From: Achromobacter insuavis
Lineage (GTDB): Bacteria > Pseudomonadota > Gammaproteobacteria > Burkholderiales > Burkholderiaceae_B
Direction: 5' to 3'
DNA: 64,000 bases
Assembly: GCF_902859645.1 (NCBI RefSeq)
Contig: NZ_CADIJR010000001.1
Coordinates: forward strand, 62,001 to 126,000
Part shown: positions 1 through 7,152 of the stretch, piece after piece
Layout of the letters: each line of letters starts with the position of its first letter
Position numbering within the stretch: the stretch's first letter is position 1
Position numbers and translations under genes: made by a program
The notes under the pieces: model-generated
Seen by the model: only the letters and a program-made list of their open reading frames with translations
The model's database searches: none
What the model was told of the DNA's origin: nothing

Positions 1-2797
1 TGCGGAAGGCGCGCATCAGGCGCGCGACGTCATCGAAGTGCAGCCCGGTGGTGGGTTCGTCGAACAGGAACAGGCTGCCCTTCTTGGCGACCTTGGCGGT
101 GGAGATGCCGCTGCGCGCCGCCTCGGCCAGGTGGCCGGCCAGCTTCAGGCGCTGCGCCTCGCCGCCCGACAGGGTCGGCACCGGCTGGCCCAGCCGCACG
201 TATTCCAGGCCGACGTCGGCCAGCGGCGCCAGCCCGGTCTGCACGTCGCGCAGGCCCTTGAAGAATTCCAGCGCCTCGCTCACCGTCATTTCCAGCACCT
301 CGTCGATCGAGGCGCTCTTGCCCAGGTGCTCGACGCGCACTTCCAGCACTTCCGGGCGGAAGCGCTTGCCGTCGCAATCGGGGCAGCGCAGGTAGACGTC
401 GGACAGGAACTGCATCTCGACGTGCTCGAAGCCGGTGCCGCCGCAAGTCGGGCAGCGGCCGTCGCCGCCGTTGAAGCTGAAGGTGCCGGCGGTGTAGGCG
501 CGTTCCCGCGCCAGCGGCGCCTGCGCGAACAGCTTGCGGATCGCGTCGAACGCGCCCACGTAGCTGGCCGGGTTGGAGCGCGCGGTCTTGCCGATCGGGG
601 TCTGGTCGACCATGACGACGTCGGCGATCTGCTCGGCGCCCAGCAGGCGCTCGAAGGCGCCCGGGGCTTCAGACGGCTTGCCCTTCTGCTTGAGCAGGGC
701 GGGGAACAGCACGTCCTGCACCAGCGTCGACTTGCCCGAGCCGGATACGCCGGTCACGCACACCAGGCGGCCCAGCGGCAGCTCGACCGAGACGTTCTTG
801 AGGTTGTGCGCGTTGACGCCCTCGAGCAGCAGGCGCGGCGTGTTGGCCGCCACCGGCATGGGGCGCGGCGCTTCGACGCGCTGGCGGCCGCCAAGGTAGT
901 CGCCGGTCAGCGTGCGGGCCGCGCGCAGCTGCGCCGGCGTGCCGTCGAACACGATCTGGCCGCCGCGTTCGCCGGGGCCGGGGCCGATGTCGATGATGCG
1001 GTCGGCGGCCACCATGACCTGCGGGTCGTGCTCCACCACCACCAGCGTGTTGCCGGCGTTGCGCAGGCGATGCATGACTTCGACCACGCGGTGCATGTCG
1101 CGCGGGTGCAGGCCGATGGACGGCTCGTCCAGCACGAACAGCGTGTTCACCAGCGAGGTGCCGAGCGCGGTGGTCAGGTTGATGCGCTGCACTTCGCCGC
1201 CGGACAGCGTGCGGCTCTGGCGGTCCAGCGTCAGGTAGCCCAGGCCGACGTCGCACAGGAACTTCAGGCGCGCGCGCACCTCGGTCATGAGCAGGTCGGT
1301 GGCGGCGTCCAGCGCGCCTTCGAACGACAGCTTGTCGAAGAACGTGCGCACCCGTTCGATGGGCAGCAGCATCACGTCATGGATCGACAGGCCGTCCAGG
1401 TTGTCGAGCTGCTCGCGGCTCCAGTTGGCGCCGACCGGCATGAAGCGCTTGTAGCGGCCGTCTTCCGGCGGCAGCACGGCGTCGGCCTCGGCCTTGGTGC
1501 CCAGGCGCCACAGCAGCGCGTCGGGTTTGAGGCGCGCGCCGTTGCAGGTGGGGCAGGGCGTGTAGCTGCGGTACTTGGACAGCAGCACGCGCACGTGCAT
1601 CTTGTACGACTTGGTCTCGAGCCAGTCGAAGAAGCGCTGCACGCCGTACCACTGGTGCTTCCAGGCGTCGTTGCCGCCCTTCCAGTCGGGCGTGCCGTAC
1701 AGCACCCAGCGCTTGTGCTCCTCGCTCAGGCTCTTCCAGGGCACGCCCAGCGGAACGCCGGCGCGCGGCGCGTATTTCTGCAGTTCGTCCTGGCATTCCT
1801 TGTACGAGGGCGTGGTCCAGGGCTTGATGGCGCCTTCCAGCAGGGTCTTGTTCTCGTCGGGAATGACCAGGCCGAAGTCGATGCCGATCACGCGGCCGAA
1901 GCCGCGGCAGGCCTCGCAGGCGCCCAGCGGCGAGTTGAACGAGAAGCTGCTGGGCAGCGGATCGGTGTATTCGATATTGCAGTCGGCGCAGTGCAGGCGG
2001 TCGCTGTACTTCCAGGTGTGCGCGTCGGCGCCCTCGGCGTCCATGACGTAGACGGCCAGGTGGCCGGCGCCCATGCGCAATGCCGTATCCAGCGCTTCCA
2101 TCACGCGTTCGCGTTCGGTGCCGGCGAAGCGGAAGCGATCCTGGATCACGTGCAGGATGCGGCGTTCCTCGGCGGCGGCCTTGGCCTTGCCCTTTTCCTT
2201 CTTGGCGCCCTTGGCCGGCGCGGTGGCGTTCGGCACGGCGGTTTCCTCGGCGTGCACGCGGGTGTAGCCCTGCTGCTCGAGGAAGCCGCGCACTTCGTCT
2301 TCGGTGAAGTTGGCCGGCACGGCGATGGGGAAGGTCACCACCAGGCGCGGATCGCCCGCGGCGGCCGAGCGCTCGGCCAGCGAACGGTAGATCGATTCCG
2401 GGGTGTCGCGCTGCACTACCTTGCCACAGCCGCGGCAGTGCAGGCGCGCGCCGCGCGCGAACAGCAGCTTGATGTGGTCATTGAGCTCGGTCATCGTGCC
2501 GACCGTGCTGCGCGAGCTGCGCACCGGGTTGGTCTGGTCGATGGCGATGGCCGGCAGGATGCCCTCGATGCGGTCCACCTGCGGTTTGTCCATGCGGTCC
2601 AGGAACTGGCGCGCATAGGGCGAGAAGGTTTCCACGTAGCGGCGCTGGCCCTCGGCGTAGAGGGTATCGAAGGCCAGCGAACTTTTGCCGGACCCCGACA
2701 CGCCGGTCACGACCACCAGTTCGCCGGTGGCGATGGTCAGGTCCAGGTTCTTGAGATTGTTCTGGCGGGCGCCAACGATGCGGATTTGGGAGCTCAT
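1..2797 (-). CDS. uvrA: UvrA-family excinuclease ATPase (3' end outside window)
   Basis: ATP-driven damage-recognition subunit of nucleotide excision repair, a tandem ABC-type ATPase with zinc modules. Seen: 932 codons from the ATG at 2797; first Walker A GVSGSGKS at about 32-39, zinc-type CxxC pairs (CRGC about 121-124, later CADC, CEAC, CPTC and CPDC), a second GVSGSGKS, LSGG signatures, and a DEPTTGLHF Walker B just before the window edge, so about 90 residues are missing. The stretch AIDQTNPVRSSRSTVGTMTE differs from the AISIEQKxxSHNPRSTVGTV form I associate with housekeeping UvrA, so this may be a UvrA paralogue. A Lys/Ala-rich insertion lies at about 190-212. A LexA-type box lies 133 bp upstream. 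Family assignment is firm; canonical versus paralogue is uncertain. Confidence 0.9.
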   Translation of the reverse strand, partial: MSSQIRIVGARQNNLKNLDLTIATGELVVVTGVSGSGKSSLAFDTLYAEGQRRYVETFSPYARQFLDRMDKPQVDRIEGILPAIAIDQTNPVRSSRSTVGTMTELNDHIKLLFARGARLHCRGCGKVVQRDTPESIYRSLAERSAAAGDPRLVVTFPIAVPANFTEDEVRGFLEQQGYTRVHAEETAVPNATAPAKGAKKEKGKAKAAAEERRILHVIQDRFRFAGTERERVMEALDTALRMGAGHLAVYVMDAEGADAHTWKYSDRLHCADCNIEYTDPLPSSFSFNSPLGACEACRGFGRVIGIDFGLVIPDENKTLLEGAIKPWTTPSYKECQDELQKYAPRAGVPLGVPWKSLSEEHKRWVLYGTPDWKGGNDAWKHQWYGVQRFFDWLETKSYKMHVRVLLSKYRSYTPCPTCNGARLKPDALLWRLGTKAEADAVLPPEDGRYKRFMPVGANWSREQLDNLDGLSIHDVMLLPIERVRTFFDKLSFEGALDAATDLLMTEVRARLKFLCDVGLGYLTLDRQSRTLSGGEVQRINLTTALGTSLVNTLFVLDEPSIGLHPRDMHRVVEVMHRLRNAGNTLVVVEHDPQVMVAADRIIDIGPGPGERGGQIVFDGTPAQLRAARTLTGDYLGGRQRVEAPRPMPVAANTPRLLLEGVNAHNLKNVSVELPLGRLVCVTGVSGSGKSTLVQDVLFPALLKQKGKPSEAPGAFERLLGAEQIADVVMVDQTPIGKTARSNPASYVGAFDAIRKLFAQAPLARERAYTAGTFSFNGGDGRCPTCGGTGFEHVEMQFLSDVYLRCPDCDGKRFRPEVLEVRVEHLGKSASIDEVLEMTVSEALEFFKGLRDVQTGLAPLADVGLEYVRLGQPVPTLSGGEAQRLKLAGHLAEAARSGISTAKVAKKGSLFLFDEPTTGLHFDDVARLMRAFR

Positions 2798-2898
2798 GGA
2801 CGGTATCGTAGCCTGAGGGAGGGCGCGGCCCCGGACGACGGCCAGTGGCTGGTTCCGGGCGCGGCGATGTGGAATAATTGCCTATATCGTGAGGCATG

Positions 2899-2915
2899 TG
2901 TCCACAATGTGGTCA
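2899..2915. promoter_or_regulatory. Near-perfect 17-bp palindrome, candidate IclR operator
   Basis: The site TGTCCACAATGTGGTCA is an inverted repeat with a single mismatched pair (third and fifteenth bases). It lies in the 243-bp gap between divergent uvrA and the IclR regulator gene, where such regulators usually bind to control themselves and neighbouring genes. Assignment to this regulator is an inference from position and symmetry. Confidence 0.45.
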
Positions 2916-2929
2916 AACATGCGCTCCGC

Positions 2930-2949
2930 TGCTGTACAAATAAACAGTA
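2930..2949. promoter_or_regulatory. LexA (SOS) box
   Basis: CTGT, eight AT-rich bases, then ACAG at 2932-2947, with TG before and TA after, matching the known proteobacterial LexA consensus CTGT-N8-ACAG. It sits 133 bp upstream of the uvrA-type start codon and 92 bp upstream of the divergent IclR start. SOS control of the UvrA-family gene is the simplest reading; no other copy of this pattern was noticed upstream of recQ, ruvB or ruvCA. Confidence 0.65.
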
Positions 2950-3040
2950 TCGCAGATTCGTCTGAAATTAGCGCGGTTTGCCGGGTGCATTCTGCGGGCG
3001 CATTGTTAACGCAGGGCATCTACCCGAGGTGGGGGCGGTC

Positions 3041-3820
3041 GTGTCGGAATCCAAGGTGGCGGGCGCCGCGGCGTTCGCCAAATTCATGACGGTGTTGCAG
3101 GCGGTGGCGGACGCGCCGCAGCCGCCCACGGCGGCGGCGCTGGCGCGCAGCAGCGGTTATCCGCGGCCGACCGTCTACCGCATCGTGGCCGCGCTGGCCG
3201 AGCAGGGCATGGTGGCCGAAACCGACGGCGCCTATCGCCTGGGGCCGCGCCTGCTGGCCCTGGCCAGCCGCGCCTGGTCGCAGTTCGACCTGCGCGCCGC
3301 GCTCGCGGCCGATCTGCAGGCGCTGCGCGACGCGACCGGCGAGACCGTGCACCTGGCGGTGCCGGCCGGCGCCGAAATGATCTACATCGACAAGCTCGAA
3401 AGCCCCGGCCCGGTGCGCATGGCCTCGCGCGTGGGCGCGGCGGTGGCGCTGCATTCGAGCGCGGTCGGCAAGGCCTACCTGGCCGCGCTGGGCGAGCCGG
3501 CGCGGGAGCGCCTGTTGCGCGACCTGCCGCTGGAATCGCGCATGCCCGGCACCGTGGCGAGCCTGCCCGCGCTGCGCGCGGCGCTGGCCGAGACGGCGGC
3601 GCGCGGCTACGCGCTGGACAACGAGGAAAACGAGCCCGGCATCGTCTGCTACGGCGTGGCGCTGCGCGATGCCGCCGGCCAGCCGGTGGCCTGCGTCAGC
3701 GTCAGCACGCTGATGTTCCGGCGCCGCGACGATCCGCAATCCGCCTATATCGAACCCCTGCTGCGGCTGCGCGATGCGGCCGCCGCCAAACTCGCCGTGC
3801 TGCCATCCGGCGGCGCCTGA
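3041..3820 (+). CDS. IclR-family transcriptional regulator
   Basis: Predicted DNA-binding repressor or activator with an N-terminal winged helix and a C-terminal effector domain. Seen: helix-turn-helix around PPTAAALARSSGYPRPTVYRI, then the IclR effector domain (ETVHLAVPAGAEMIYIDK, HSSAVGKAYLAAL, DNEENEPGIVCYGVALRD). I start it at GTG 3041 (259 aa), which begins next to the helix-turn-helix as usual in the family; an upstream ATG at 2978 would add 21 residues that look like leader sequence. It is followed after 24 bp by the aldolase and kinase genes, so it probably senses a 2-keto-3-deoxy sugar acid or its precursor and controls that operon. The effector is not known. Confidence 0.88.
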   Translation: MSESKVAGAAAFAKFMTVLQAVADAPQPPTAAALARSSGYPRPTVYRIVAALAEQGMVAETDGAYRLGPRLLALASRAWSQFDLRAALAADLQALRDATGETVHLAVPAGAEMIYIDKLESPGPVRMASRVGAAVALHSSAVGKAYLAALGEPARERLLRDLPLESRMPGTVASLPALRAALAETAARGYALDNEENEPGIVCYGVALRDAAGQPVACVSVSTLMFRRRDDPQSAYIEPLLRLRDAAAAKLAVLPSGGA

Positions 3821-3844
3821 ACGCTCCGTCCCGAAAGGAATGCC

Positions 3845-4489
3845 ATGACTGCTGCTCCCCTTGCCTCGAAGCTAGACGCCCTGCTCGCCGCCCGGGTCGT
3901 GCCCGTGCTGCGCTACCAGGACGCCGCCACCGCGGCCTACGCCGCCGAGGTGGCCGTGGCCGCCGGCTGCACCACGCTGGAACTGACCTGGACCATTCCG
4001 GGCGTGACCGACCTGGTGCGCGCGCTGCGCGACAAGCACGGTCCCAGCCTGCTGCTGGGCGTGGGCACGGTGCTGGATGAAACCCAGGCGCGCGAGGCCC
4101 TGGTGGCTGGCGCCGACTTCCTGGTGTCGCCGGCCCTGGCCACCGAGATCGTCGACCTGGCGCACGCCGCCGACGCCCTGTGCCTGCTGGGCGCCTTCAC
4201 GCCCACCGAAGTGCTGGCCGCGCGCCGCGCCGGCGTCGACGTGGTCAAGGTGTTTCCGGCCGATACCGGCGGCCCCAAGCACCTGGCGGCGCTGAAGTCG
4301 GTCTACCCGGACACGGTGTTCTGCCCCACCGGCGGCGTCACCGCCGAGAACATGGCCTCGTACTTCGCCGCCGGCGCCGGCCTGGTCGGCATCGGCAGCA
4401 ACCTCTACGACAAGGCCGCCTTCGCCGCGCGCGACACTGCCGCGCTGGTGGCGCAGATCATCCGTACCCGCGAGGCCGCCCATGGCTGA
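3845..4489 (+). CDS. eda: 2-dehydro-3-deoxy-phosphogluconate (KDPG-type) aldolase
   Basis: Cleaves a 2-keto-3-deoxy-6-phospho sugar acid (KDPG, or the galactonate epimer) to pyruvate and glyceraldehyde 3-phosphate, in the cytoplasm. Seen: 214 aa, the usual family length; the Schiff-base lysine lies in VKVFPA (K135), the catalytic glutamate in TLELT (E46), and the phosphate loop in FCPTGGV. A clear ribosome site GAAAGGA precedes the ATG. Its last 8 bases overlap the sugar kinase gene, which makes the phosphorylated substrate, so the pair forms a two-step pathway under the upstream IclR regulator. Whether the natural substrate is the gluconate or galactonate epimer cannot be read from sequence. 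Confidence 0.92.
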   Translation: MTAAPLASKLDALLAARVVPVLRYQDAATAAYAAEVAVAAGCTTLELTWTIPGVTDLVRALRDKHGPSLLLGVGTVLDETQAREALVAGADFLVSPALATEIVDLAHAADALCLLGAFTPTEVLAARRAGVDVVKVFPADTGGPKHLAALKSVYPDTVFCPTGGVTAENMASYFAAGAGLVGIGSNLYDKAAFAARDTAALVAQIIRTREAAHG

Positions 4490-5405
4490 TTTCGACATCG
4501 TCGCGCTGGGCGAGCCGCTGGTCGAACTGAACCAGACCCGCCAGGGCGAGCTGCAATACCTGCAAGGCTTCGGCGGCGACACTTCCAACGCCGTCATCGC
4601 CGCGGCTCGCCAGGGCGCGCGCTGCGCCTACCTGACCCGCGTCGGCGACGACGCCTTCGGCGCGCAGTTCCTGGACCTGTGGCGCGAAGAGGGGGTGGAC
4701 ACCTCGGGCGTCGAGGTCGACGCCAGCGCGCACACCGGCCTGTACTTCGTGCAGCACGGCCCCGACGGCCACGCCTTCAGCTACCTGCGCCGCGGCTCCG
4801 CCGCCAGCCTGATGACGCCGGCCACGCTCGACGGCGGCCTGATCGAGCGCGCCCGCTTCCTGCATGTCTCCGGCATCAGCCTGGCGATCAGCACCAGCGC
4901 CTGCGACACGGTCTTCGCGGCCATCGCCCGCGCGCGCGCGGCCGGCGTGCAGGTCAGCCTGGATTCGAACCTGCGGCTGCGCCTGTGGCCGCTGGACCGG
5001 GCCCGCGCCGTGCTGCGCGAGGCGCTGTGCCATGCCGACCTGTTCCTGCCGAGCATGGACGACATGCAGCACCTGACCGGCAACGACGACCCCGAACGCA
5101 CGCTGGACTGGATCCGCGATGCCGGGGCGACGGGCGTGGTCGTGTTGAAGCTGGGCAAGGACGGTTCGATCATCGACGACGGCAAGACGCGCACCCCGGT
5201 GGCGGCTTTGCGGGTGGAGGCGGTGGACGCGACCGGCGCCGGCGACTGCTTCGCCGGCAGCCTGCTGGCGCGCCGCTGCCAGGGCGACGACTGGGCCGAC
5301 GCGGTGCGCTACGCCAATGTGGCGGCGGCGCTGTCGACGCTGGGCTACGGCGCGGTCAATCCGCTGCCGCGCGCTGAGCAGGTGCTGGCGAAGCTGCGGG
5401 GTTGA
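4482..5405 (+). CDS. kdgK: PfkB-family sugar kinase, probable 2-dehydro-3-deoxygluconokinase
   Basis: Transfers phosphate from ATP to a 2-keto-3-deoxy sugar acid, feeding the aldolase encoded just upstream. Seen: 307 aa; N-terminal PfkB pattern GGDTSNAVIAAARQGA at about 31-46 and the C-terminal DATGAGD motif at 249-255, in which D255 is the expected catalytic base. The ATG overlaps the eda stop codon region by 8 bases, which indicates translational coupling. The PfkB family is certain; the KDG substrate is inferred from the neighbour. A ribokinase or fructokinase role would be the alternative. Confidence 0.85.
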   Translation: MADFDIVALGEPLVELNQTRQGELQYLQGFGGDTSNAVIAAARQGARCAYLTRVGDDAFGAQFLDLWREEGVDTSGVEVDASAHTGLYFVQHGPDGHAFSYLRRGSAASLMTPATLDGGLIERARFLHVSGISLAISTSACDTVFAAIARARAAGVQVSLDSNLRLRLWPLDRARAVLREALCHADLFLPSMDDMQHLTGNDDPERTLDWIRDAGATGVVVLKLGKDGSIIDDGKTRTPVAALRVEAVDATGAGDCFAGSLLARRCQGDDWADAVRYANVAAALSTLGYGAVNPLPRAEQVLAKLRG

Positions 5406-5561
5406 CGCCTGGGGCTGAAGTGGGCGCCAGCGAGCGCGGCCGGTATCAACCGCAGGCGCTGCAGGCGGCCCGTCGACAATGGCCTGCCGGCAACGCGGGT
5501 CGCCCACTCGCCAGTTTCCCCGGGCCGTTTGTCTACCGCTGGCGTGCCCGGCCGCCCAAAC

Positions 5562-5599
5562 AAAAATCCCCGCCGGTTCGCACCAGCGGGGATTTTTTT
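5562..5599. terminator. Bidirectional rho-independent terminator
   Basis: AAAAATCCCCGC at 5562-5573 pairs with GCGGGGATTTTTTT at 5586-5599 around a 12-nt loop, with A and T runs on both sides. It can end kdgK transcription from the left and the small-protein gene from the right. Confidence 0.85.
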
Positions 5600-5643
5600 C
5601 GATCAGGCCGCACGCCAGGAACCTGGCGCGGCCGGCGTGTCAT

Positions 5644-5772
5644 TTAGACGCGCTTGATCTTTTCCAGCATCTTGAACACACCCTTGGGCGACTTGACGAA
5701 CAAGCGCTTGAAGGCCTTGCCCAGGCAACGGCGTTCCAGGGTGTTGCGACGCACGCGTTTGCGTTCAGCCAT
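5644..5772 (-). CDS. Small basic protein of unknown function (42 aa)
   Basis: I do not recognise this protein. It is 42 residues, begins MAERKRVRRNTLERR and ends KMLEKIKRV, and is rich in Lys and Arg with one Cys, which suggests a nucleic-acid or ribosome-associated role (inference). Support that it is real: a strong ribosome site AGGAG seven bases before the ATG, a dedicated terminator 45 bp after the stop, and placement between a terminator and a non-coding repeat island. It is not ribosomal protein L36: the length is close but the zinc-finger cysteines are absent. Confidence 0.7.
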   Translation of the reverse strand: MAERKRVRRNTLERRCLGKAFKRLFVKSPKGVFKMLEKIKRV

Positions 5773-5983
5773 GTTGATTCTCCTGTTGAATTTGCGGAAA
5801 TCAGATTTGCGGGGCGAAGCGGGTCTTGCGGTTTGGCAAGGCTTCGACCCGACCGCACAACCGGATACTGGGCTGGCGGGGGAATTGGGTAACTTGGCAT
5901 TCTAGCCTGAAAGTGGGGGGGCTGCCAATTTTGGGGGGCTGCTGTGGTTGTAAAACGGGGACGAGTTGGGTGTTCGTAGGTCG

Positions 5984-6145
5984 CCCCTCGGTCGGTCGGA
6001 CCCGATGGCGGGCGCCCACGATTGCGGTCCGGAGCGTTCGCTCCGGACTTCCCCTTTGTCATCCTCGTCCTCGCCTTCGGCGACTCCTTCGGATTCCCTC
6101 GGGCGCATCGAGGTTGCCCGCCATCGGGTCCGCCCGACCGAGGGG
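5984..6145 (+). repeat. A-type hairpin element, copy 1
   Basis: Arms 5984-6013 and 6116-6145 are 30-bp inverted repeats with one mismatch. The enclosed core begins near GATTGCGG, contains a perfect apical palindrome at 6027-6048 (arm GTCCGGAGCG, 2-base centre) and ends with TCGGGCGCATC. The core is shared with copies at 6944-7121 and 33270-33434, but the arms are specific to this site. A B-type hairpin follows 63 bp later. Confidence 0.75.
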
Positions 6146-6208
6146 CTACGGATTTCGAGGCTCGTTGCGCTGCTAGACCTGTGTTCAGGGAATGGAACCT
6201 TCCGGGAC

Positions 6209-6242
6209 GCCAATTTCGGCCGCGCGGGCGGCCGGAATTGGC
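6209..6242 (-). repeat. B-type hairpin, copy 1
   Basis: Arms GCCAATT and AATTGGC (6209-6215 and 6236-6242) enclose the conserved GC-rich apex built on GGCCGCCCGCGCGGCC (read on the minus strand). The apex is shared with the other B copies; the outer arms are not. Confidence 0.65.
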
Positions 6243-6332
6243 GGTTGTGCGGTTTGGTTTGTGGCGGGGGCGCTGCGCGCGGGTGGAGAGCGGGTTTCTA
6301 TTGATTCCGCGCGTCGAGGGGGAGGGGCGGTG

Positions 6333-6387
6333 GTGGTCGGCGCGATGTGCGCCGTGTTGCGCGTGACGAGCTTCGTGCGCCGACCAC
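6333..6387. repeat. Inverted repeat, 11-bp arms
   Basis: GTGGTCGGCGC at 6333-6343 pairs perfectly with GCGCCGACCAC at 6377-6387 around a 33-nt loop. It lies between B copies 1 and 2 in the repeat island and has no T-run, so it is not a classical terminator. Confidence 0.5.
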
Positions 6388-6579
6388 AAACAGTCTTGGT
6401 GCGGGCATGCACTCAATGGCAAAGGGTTTTGGCGCAGGTGGGCCTTGGTAGCAATGCGTTGCGACGCTGGCACGCTTTCAATGAAAAGTCATTCGCGGCG
6501 GCAGCAAGCCTTCCAAAGAAAATGATCTCGCCGTTCCCACACGCGATAGCGCCATCACGGATCGCAAGACATCGCGTAA

Positions 6580-6614
6580 GCCTCAAAAGGCCGCCCGCGC
6601 GGCCGGCTTGAGGC
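6580..6614 (+). repeat. B-type hairpin, copy 2
   Basis: Arms GCCTCAA and TTGAGGC enclose the conserved B apex GGCCGCCCGCGCGGCC. The downstream GGGCCCCG tag seen after other B copies is present. No A element adjoins it. Confidence 0.6.
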
Positions 6615-6676
6615 GGGCCCCGTCCCACCATTCACCGCAAGCGCGAAGCGGCATCCCCAACCGCAAGACCCCGCGG

Positions 6677-6705
6677 ATGCCCTCCGATGGCCGCCCGCGC
6701 GGCCG
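6677..6705 (+). repeat. B-type hairpin, copy 3 (imperfect)
   Basis: The conserved apex GGCCGCCCGCGCGGCC is present, but the flanking arms (GCCCTCC and a GGAAGGGC-like partner) pair imperfectly and the GGGCCCCG tag is missing. It is probably a decayed copy. Confidence 0.45.
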
Positions 6706-6817
6706 AGGAAGGGCGACCACCGCAAGATCTTCCAATCCACGCCAGCCCAACATAAGAACGCCAGCACCCCCACCCACACGCGAGAGCGTCATCGCCCAGA
6801 CGCAAGACTCCGCGTAA

Positions 6818-6851
6818 GTCCTAAAAGGCCGCCCGGGCGGCCTTTTAGGAC
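6818..6851 (+). repeat. B-type hairpin, copy 4: perfect 34-bp palindrome
   Basis: Every base from 6818 to 6851 pairs with its partner, with no loop bases; one arm is GTCCTAAAAGGCCGCCC. It is followed by GGGCCCCGT and an AATCTCTCC stretch. An A element in reverse orientation starts 92 bp later, giving the same A-to-B arrangement as at 33270-33561. Confidence 0.7.
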
Positions 6852-6943
6852 GGGCCCCGTAAATCTCTCCCCCCGCCCTGACGTTGCATCAACATGCCAA
6901 GCACACCACCCGCCCCAAAGCCCGGCAGTAAGTCTCATCGCGA

Positions 6944-7121
6944 GCGCGTGGCGGGGTCGGTGGGGGATGGCGGGGCGTGTAGATGCGCCCGAGGGAATCT
7001 GAAGGAACAGCCGAAGGCTGTGACGAAGATGACGAAGGGGGGGGCCGCCTAGGCAAGTCCGGAGCGAACGCTCCGGACCGCAATCGTAGCCCCGCCATCC
7101 CCCACCGACCCCGCCACGCGC
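6944..7121 (-). repeat. A-type hairpin element, copy 2 (perfect 33-bp arms)
   Basis: Positions 6944-6976 and 7089-7121 are exact reverse complements over 33 bp. The core lies in reverse orientation relative to copy 1 and contains the apical palindrome at 7057-7078. The arms share no long identity with the arms of copies 1 and 3, although each pair matches internally, so pairing rather than arm sequence is preserved. Confidence 0.8.
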
Positions 7122-7152
7122 GCCTAAAGCACCCACTCCGCCCCAAAAAAAA

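Larger units (their letters stand above)
5773..7152. other. Non-coding repeat island (1.4 kb)
   Basis: I see no gene here. The stretch holds two full A elements in opposite orientation (5984-6145, 6944-7121), four B-type hairpins (about 6209, 6580, 6677 and 6818) and a further inverted repeat (6333-6387). Open frames that cross it are short, mutually overlapping and rich in repeated Arg/Pro, as expected for GC-rich palindromic DNA. The small-protein gene and the LysR gene flank it. Confidence 0.75.

Noticed and set aside
38-2965. 975-codon open frame on the plus strand
   Set aside because: It is antisense to the UvrA gene, with His/Arg/Ala/Gly-rich translation typical of GC-rich shadow frames; the minus-strand frame carries all UvrA motifs.
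5644-5772. Ribosomal protein L36
   Set aside because: The length is similar, but the C-x2-C...C-x4-H zinc ligands and the MKVRxSVK start are absent.
5984-7121. CRISPR array
   Set aside because: Repeats are inverted, few, unevenly spaced and differ in arm sequence; there are no regular spacers and no cas genes.
5773-7152. Several 70-240 codon frames in the repeat island
   Set aside because: They overlap on all six frames, start without ribosome sites and translate the palindromes; none resembles a protein family.
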